From the NCBI GenBank assembly GCA_024663395.1, contig JANFAH010000088.1, forward strand, positions 110,480 to 174,479: DNA of 64,000 bases. Direction: 5' to 3'. Positions 57,772 to 64,000 of this stretch are shown in pieces (position 1 is the first letter of the stretch; every line of letters begins with the position of its first letter). The position numbers and the translations under genes are program-made. Source of the DNA: Pisolithus tinctorius. Taxonomy: Eukaryota; Basidiomycota; Agaricomycetes; Boletales; Pisolithaceae. A model generated the notes under the pieces. It ran no database searches. It worked only from the letters and a program-made list of their open reading frames with translations, and was not told the DNA's origin.

Positions 57772-60620
57772 ATGCCAATCACATACACACCATTGCCAGA
57801 CAACGTCGACTATGGCAAACAGTCAGTGGCCGTTCCTGGCACCAAGCAGCCAGGACAAACCCGTGTGTCGTCGAGCCCTAATCTACCCGCTTTCATTAAC
57901 GAATCACGACCATACAGCTCACTACAGAAATGGTGAGCCATCCTTACTCTCGAGTTGCTAGTCTTGAGCCTTACAGTTTCTGCAGCTGTCTACGGTCTGC
58001 TTGATCCCGACGCTCCGAACTATCCGAAGACGCTCCAAGACATCTTCAACAATGGTTACTCCTTCAATCCAGATGCAAACCTCCTCGGTCATCGACCTGT
58101 CATTTCCAGGTCTCCGCTCAAGTTCGGTCCCTACGTATGGCAGACCTATCGTGAAGTCGACGTCAGAAGACGTCGGATTGGCAGTGCACTGCATCGCTTG
58201 TTCGCCACAGGCGAACTCAAGGCAACAGACATGGAGACAGTTGGTATATGGTCACAAAATCGACCAGGTAAAGTATTTCCACGATGCTGATCGTGCGTTT
58301 GCTAACGGTGCTCTGTAGAGTGGCAGTTAGTCGAGCTTGCACTACATGCTTATGGAAAAGTGGGCGTCGGTTTGTATGATACTTTGGGACGGGGATCAGT
58401 AGGTAAGACGTTCTAGCATTCGATGGGTCATTTCTCCATCGATTTCCGTAGAATACATGTAGGTCGCCTTTTACGCACTTACCGCCGACCAGCTTACCGT
58501 ATCGGATAGCATCAATCATGCCAACTTTCTATCATATTCACTACCCTGGACCACATAGCAACCTTACTCAAACTAGCCGCAAGCATCCCAAGTATGAAGG
58601 TCATCGTGTCCTTTGACCCACTAGGGGATGACGTCAAACGCTTGCTCTCCTCCTGGGGGGAAACCTTTGGCATTCGGATAACAGAACTAAGGGAAAGTTT
58701 GTGATTGTTTTTTTTCGACAGGGCCTGCACACTGACCTTCGGTTTTACAGTTGAGACGTATGGCGAGGAAAATCTCATTGAACCCCTTCCGGTGTCTCCT
58801 GATCAGGTCGCTTCTTTGTGCTACACCTCGGTACGTTCCTAATTGCACTCTTGATCGGCTGCTTCATTCATTCTGGACGATAGGGAACAACAAACTTGCC
58901 AAAAGGTGGAATACCGTTCATGACGCCAGTGGTTCTTAACTCATCCTTTCACAGGAGCAATCATCACCCACATGAATCTCGCGAGCGCGGCGTATGCTAA
59001 CACCTTCGGTGCCGGCTTTCCTCAGGGCTGCTGTCGCATCTCATACATGCCATTGGCGCATATTTATGAAGTCCGTGGAATTCCATTTAAGTCTAGTAAC
59101 ATATCTCCAAGGTTCAAGTATGCAGCGAATTTGCGAACTGACGGGGATCCTCGCGGGCGGATGTATTGGATACTTCACTGGCGACCCCTTGCGCTTAATG
59201 GATGACACCCAAGCCTTGAAACCTCACTTTTTCCCATCGGTACCACGAGTGCTGAATAGAGTATACCAAGCTGCCATGTCCGTTGGTAATGTGCCGGGTG
59301 TGAAGGGCGATATTTTTCGAACAGCGTTACAGACGAAACTAGATCAACTTCACAAGACTGGAGTAAATACCCATTTGATATGGGATGCATTGGTGTTCCG
59401 CAAGGTTCGTAGCAGGTTGCTCGATGTAGTGTTAGAATGGTTCGCTCAGCGTAGCGGCCAGATTCGCGCTGTACTTGGAGGTAATATTCTGCTGATGGTC
59501 ACAGGCTCGGCTCCCATCAGCGGCGAAGTGGTTGATTTTCTCAAGATGCTTTCGGTTGTGACGTTGCAGAAGGTACGACGAGTATTCTTTTTTTTTTTTC
59601 CTTCACTGACTTTCGTTCAGGGTAAGCGAGGCCTTAAGATTGTTGGAATATGTTCCTTCAATGACTCTGGACAGTTATGGTATGACAGAGAATTGTGGAG
59701 TCTGTACGCGCACGTTGCGGGGAGACCCAACTGGTGGAGGGACGATCGGACCACCTCAGCCAGTTCTCGAGATCAAGCTCGTTGACATTCCAGCAATGAA
59801 CTACTTATCTAGCGATAAGCCGAACCCGCGTGGAGAGTTATGTGTCCGCGGCCCGAACTGCTTCATGGGATATTATAAAGGTACGTCTCCTCTTCGCCAT
59901 TTACTAGGGCCTGTGAAAAGAAATGGCTTCCATCAGATGAGAAGACTACCCAGGAGACACTGAGGAACGGCTGGATACACACGGGGATGTCGCAGAAGTT
60001 GATAGTTCCGGACGCTTCAAGATCATTGATCGAGTGAAGGTGCGTTGTCTTTTTTGGCCCACCCCTGGTGCGGGTAAGTAATCCATACACACCAGAACAT
60101 TATGAAATTGGCACAAGGCGAGTACGTAGCTCTCGAGAAGGTTGAGAATGCGTATGCTGCTTGTCCTATTGTCCAACAAATCTACGTCCATGGGGATTCT
60201 TTACAGCCGTACTTGATCGCTGCCGTCGTCCCTGATCCCTCGGTTTTGGCACCATTGGCATCCGCCGTTCTCAGCAAGAAGATGGAACCTAGTGATATTC
60301 CCGCGCTTACTGAAGCGGTGAAGAATCCCCGGGTTGTACAGGAAGTGCTGAGCTTGCTAAACACAGAAGCAAGGAGGAGTGGACTTGCTGGGTATGGTCT
60401 TTGACCCCCTTTTCTTCTGTCCTTAATGTGCTTATCGCCGTTCAGATTCGAGTTTATTAAGCGCATCCATGTCACCATGGACCCCTTCACCATCGAAGAA
60501 AATACGTTGACGCCCACTCTAAAGTTAAGGCGCAGAGACGCTTACGCTAAGTTTAAGAAGGAATTAGATGCTCTTTATGCTCTTGGGGAGCCAGCCAATA
60601 ATGCGTCGTCCAAACTGTAA
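57772..60620 (+). pseudogene. long-chain acyl-CoA synthetase-like, tandem copy B (two 1-bp deletions)
   Basis: Same exon plan as copy A. The start MPITYTPLPDNVDYGKQS at 57772 is in frame, and exon 3 reads cleanly (VYGLLDPDAPNYPKTLQDIF, LGHRPVISRSPLKFGPYVWQ). A base is missing near 58521 (CATGCCAAC against CATGCCCAAC in copy C), which shifts the frame in the region normally reading INHAQL. A second base is missing at about 59546 (AAGATGCTTTC against AAGATCGCTTTC in copy A), just before an intron. Key motifs are otherwise kept: CYTS/GTTNLPKG, MPLAHIYE, GSAPISGEVV, DSYGMTENCG and IIDRVK. The C terminus TPTLKLRRRDAYAKF ends at 60620. Probably a pseudogene. Confidence 0.85.
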
Positions 60621-61047
60621 TGAGCGCAGTTGGAGTGCGGGTACACCTAGGCCCTGGATTCCTACCCCTTTGTTTAGTTGGTCATTGAATGAATTCTCTA
60701 TATTAAATGGGAAGTATGACATGGAACCAAACAAATATGAAGTGTTGCGAGGGCTCATGAAATGCCAAGAAATCCAAGGAAGTCCTTGTCTTCATCTGTT
60801 GTAACGCTCTCCCTTGACGGCCCGGTAGGCCGACAAAAGCGGGCCGACGGGAGGACTCTAGTCTATTAAGACACCGGTTAGAACCCTAATATATTTAAAG
60901 TTAGGCTTATTTCTAATGACCCAGGACGAAGGGATGGGCCTCCTCCCTCGAAATAACCGCTGGGAAGGGGCGCGGGGTCTCACATCCCTCTGACTGTGAG
61001 CCATCGTATTAAATTTACTTTCAACAGTTGTCGGCCATCAACAAACC
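60621..61047. other. spacer between synthetase copies B and C
   Basis: 427 bp, shorter than the A-B spacer. No gene seen. The stretch just before 61048 again resembles the upstream region of the other copies. Confidence 0.55.
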
Positions 61048-63913
61048 ATGCCAATCAGGTACACACCCCTACCAGACAATGTCGACTATGGCAAGCAGTC
61101 AGTGACCGTTCCTGGCACCAAGCAGCCAGGACAAACCCGTGCGTCGTCGAGCTCTGATCTACCCGCTTTCATTAACGAAGGACGTTCATACAGCTCACTA
61201 CAGAAACGGTGAGCCATCCTCACTCTTGAGTTGCGAGTGTTCGGCCCTACAGCTTTCGCAGCTTTCTACGGTTTGCTTGATCCCGACGCTCCGACTATCC
61301 GAAGACGCTCCAAGACATCTTCAACAATGGCTACTCCTTCAATCCAGATGCCAAACTTCTTGGTCATAGACCTGTCATTTCCAGGTCTCCGCTCAAGTTC
61401 GGTCCCTACGTATGGCAGACCTATCGTGAAGTCGACGTCAGAAGACGTCGGATTGGCAGTGCACTGCATCGCTTGTTCGCCACAGGCGAACTCAAGGCAA
61501 CAGACATGGAGACAGTTGGTATATGGTCACAAAACCGGCCAGGTAAAGTATTTCCACGATACTGCGGATCTGTGCGTTTCATACCGATGGTTTATTCTAG
61601 AGTGGCAAATGGTCGAGCTTGCATTGCATGCTTACGGAAAAGTGGGCGTCAGTTTGTATGATACCTTTGGAAAGGAATCAGTAGGTAAGGCATTCTAGCA
61701 TCGGAGGGTTATATTCCTGATTGATTTCCGTAGAATACATGTAGGTCGCCTCTGATGCATTTACCGCCGACCAGCTTACCGTATCGGATAGCATCAATCA
61801 TGCCCAACTTTCTATCATATTCACCACCCCGGATCACATAGTAACTTTGCTCAAGCTAACCGCAAGCATCCCAAGTATGAAGATAATCGTTTCGTTTGAC
61901 CCGCTAGGGGATGACGTCAAACGTTTACTCTCCTCCTGGGGGGAAACCGTTGGCATTCGGATAACAGAATTGAGTGAAAGTCAGTGTTTTTGTTTTTGTT
62001 TAGATTGTTAAGGCCTACACAATGATTGTTTGGTTTACAGTCGAGAAGTATGGCGAGGAAAATCTCATTGAACCCCTTCCGGTATCGCCTGACAAGGTCG
62101 CTTCTCTGTGCTACACCTCAGTACGTTTAGAATCGCACCCTTGATCGACTTCTTGGTTCATTCTCTGTGATAGGGAACCACAAACTTGCCGAAAGGTGGG
62201 ATGTCGTTCCCGACGTCAATGGCTTTTAAATCGATGATTCCACAGGAGCAATCCTCACCCACCTGAATCTCGCGAGTGCGGCGTATACTAACACCTTCGG
62301 TGTCAGCTTTCCGCAGGGCTGCTGTCACATGTCATACTTGCCATTGGCGCACATTTATGAGGTCCGTAGAGTTCTCCTTACGTCTAGTAAGACTGTTTCA
62401 TGGTTCGAATGTGCAGCGGATTTGCGAATTAAACGTAATTGTTGTGGGTGGATGTATTGGGTACTTCACTAGCGATCCCTTGCGCCTGATGGACGACGCC
62501 CAAGCCCTGAAACCTCACTTTTTCCCATCGGTACCACGAGTGCTGAATAGAGTATACCAAGCTGCCATGTCCGCTGGTAATGTGCCGGGTGTGAAGGGTG
62601 CTATTTTTCGAACAGCATTGCAAACGAAACTAGATCAACTTCACAAGACTGGAGTAAATACCCATGTGATATGGGATGCATTGGTGTTTAGCAAGGTTGG
62701 TGGTAGGTTTCTCGATTCAATGCTGGAATGGTTCATTCTGCTTGGCTTCTAGATTCGCGCTGTACTTGGAGGTAATGTTCTGCAGGTTGTCACAGGCTCG
62801 GCTCCCATCGGCGGGGAAGTGATTGATTTCTTCAAGGTTGCTTTCGGTTGTGACGTTGCAGAAGGTACGACGAGTATTCTTTTCCTTCGTTCACTGACTT
62901 TCGTGCAGGGTAAGCAAGGCCATAAGATTGCCTGGATGTGCCCCGTTAACAAATTCGGACAGTTATGGTGCGACGGAGAGTTGTGGAATCTGTACGATTA
63001 CCAGGTCTGGAGACCCAACCAGTAGCGGGACGATCGGACCACCTCAGCCAGTTCTCGAGATCAAGCTCGTTGACATTCCAGCCATGAACTACTTATCTAG
63101 CGATAAGCCGAACCCGCGTGGAGAGTTATGTGTCCGCGGCCCGAACTGCTTCGTCGGATATTACAAAGGTCCGTCTGCGACCCTTCGCCATCCGCTTGGG
63201 CCCGTGCAAAGGAATGATGTCCATCAGATGAAAAGAATACCCAGGAGACGCTGAGGGACGGTTGGATACACACCGGGGATGTCGCAGAAGTTGATAGTTC
63301 CGGACGCTTCAAGATCATCGATCGAGTGAAGGTGCGGCGCCTTCTTGGACCCACTTCCGGTACTCACACGTAATTCATATACACCAGAACATCATGAAAT
63401 TGGCGCAAGGCGAGTACGTAGCACTCCAGAAAGTAGAGAACACGTATGCCGCTGGTCCCGTTGTCCAACAAATTTACGTCCATGGGGATTCTTTACAGCC
63501 GTACTTGATCGCTGTCGTCGTCCCTGATCCCTCGGTTTTGGCACCATTGGCATCTGCCGTTCTCAGCAAGAAGGTGGAACCTAACGATATCCCTGCGCTC
63601 TCTGAGGCGGTGAAGAATCCCCGGGTTGTACAGGAAGTGCTGAACACGCTAAACGAAGAAGCAAGGAGGAGTGGACTCGCTGGGTATAGTCCTTCACCGC
63701 TGTTCTTTTCTGTCCCTGAAGCGCTTGTGCTCGGCCAGATTCGAGTTTATTAAACGCATCCATATTACCATGGACCCCTTCACCATCGAAGAAAATACGT
63801 TGACGCCCACTCTGAAGTTACGGCGCAGAGACGCTTACGCCAAGTTTAAGAGGGAACTGGATGCTCTTTATGCCCTTGGGGAGCCAGCCAACAATGCATC
63901 GTTCAAGCTGTGA
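61048..63913 (+). pseudogene. long-chain acyl-CoA synthetase-like, tandem copy C (frameshift and nonsense)
   Basis: Start MPIRYTPLPDNVDYGKQS at 61048. One base is missing at about 61294 (CTCCGACTATCC against CTCCGAACTATCC), breaking exon 3 after LLDPDAP. Downstream exon parts resume in the right sense (LGHRPVISRSPLK, NHAQLSIIFTTPDHI, which keeps the base that copy B lost). In a later exon, CAG has become TAG at 62750-62752 (FILLGF then stop). Other motifs remain: GTTNLPK, SYLPLAHIYE, GSAPIGGEVIDFFK, DSYGATESCG (Met lost from GMTE), NPRGELCVRGPNCF, FKIIDRVK and TPTLKLRRRDAYAKF ending at 63913. A pseudogene. Divergence from A and B is spread over the exons except for a 131-bp identical block. 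Confidence 0.85.
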
Positions 63914-64000
63914 CGAACACAGTTCGAGTGCAGGACACCTAGGTCACTCACGCGAAAACATGAATTGGACTCTTACCCTTTCGTTCACATATTCGTTTAT
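63914..64000. other. downstream flank of copy C, window edge
   Basis: 87 bp resembling the 3' flanks of copies A and B (GAACACAGTT...GTGCAG, TCTTACCCTTT). More copies may follow beyond the window. Confidence 0.4.

Overview
The window is nuclear DNA from a filamentous basidiomycete, most likely an Agaricomycete. The evidence is dense intron-rich genes with introns of about 47-66 bp and GT/AG (once GC/AG) borders, a chromodomain Ty3/gypsy retrotransposon, an F-box/LRR gene and a family of fungal kinase-like genes, and protein sequences that read as basidiomycete versions of conserved eukaryotic proteins. Exon joins were worked out by eye; for several genes the summed exon length is an exact multiple of three, which supports the models.

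Layout. 1-5597: the 3' part of a decayed Ty3/gypsy element (RNase H, integrase, chromodomain, a long extra ORF between pol and the 3' LTR, polypurine tract, 197-bp LTR). 5598-7489: no convincing gene. 7490-8914: F-box protein (-). 9424-12376: Ku70 (-). 12377-15326: gene-poor, with degenerate tandem repeats of about 240 bp. 15327-16268: Zn2Cys6 regulator (-). 16947-23068: a 1874-residue DYRK-family kinase (+). 23443-25766: DDX41-type helicase (-). 25985-31753: a partial segmental duplication holding SDA1, an SDA1 remnant and two copies of a fungal kinase-like gene. 32119-34752: an RGG protein and phosphoglycerate kinase, divergent from a 176-bp promoter. 34962-37464: PHD/JmjC histone demethylase (JHD1/KDM2 type). 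37764-40106: Chs4/Skt5 chitin synthase activator with a CaaX box. 40471-41167: PITH-domain gene. 41234-42972: polynucleotide kinase/phosphatase (-). 43380-45737: PFK-2/FBPase-2 (-). 45830-46542: PIG-X/Pbn1-like. 46662-47439: Rho GTPase (-). 47605-49924: Gpi1/PIG-Q. 49919-51192: Sae2/CtIP-like (-), carrying a 1-bp frameshift. 52005-52515: a third kinase-like relic. 53942-63913: three tandem long-chain acyl-CoA synthetase copies, each with disabling lesions.

Themes. Three DNA double-strand-break genes (Ku70, PNKP, Sae2/CtIP) and two GPI-anchor synthesis genes (PIG-X, Gpi1) lie within about 42 kb, alongside polarity and cell-wall genes (DYRK, Rho, Chs4) and two glycolysis-linked genes (PGK, PFK-2/FBPase-2). 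I take the housekeeping clustering as probably coincidental. The most unusual structures are the acyl-CoA synthetase array with a 131-bp block identical in all three copies, the SDA1/kinase segmental duplication, the long extra ORF in the retrotransposon, the tail-to-tail overlap of Gpi1 and Sae2 in a shared palindrome, and the frameshift in the Sae2 core. I did not find a clearly new defence-type or mobile system.
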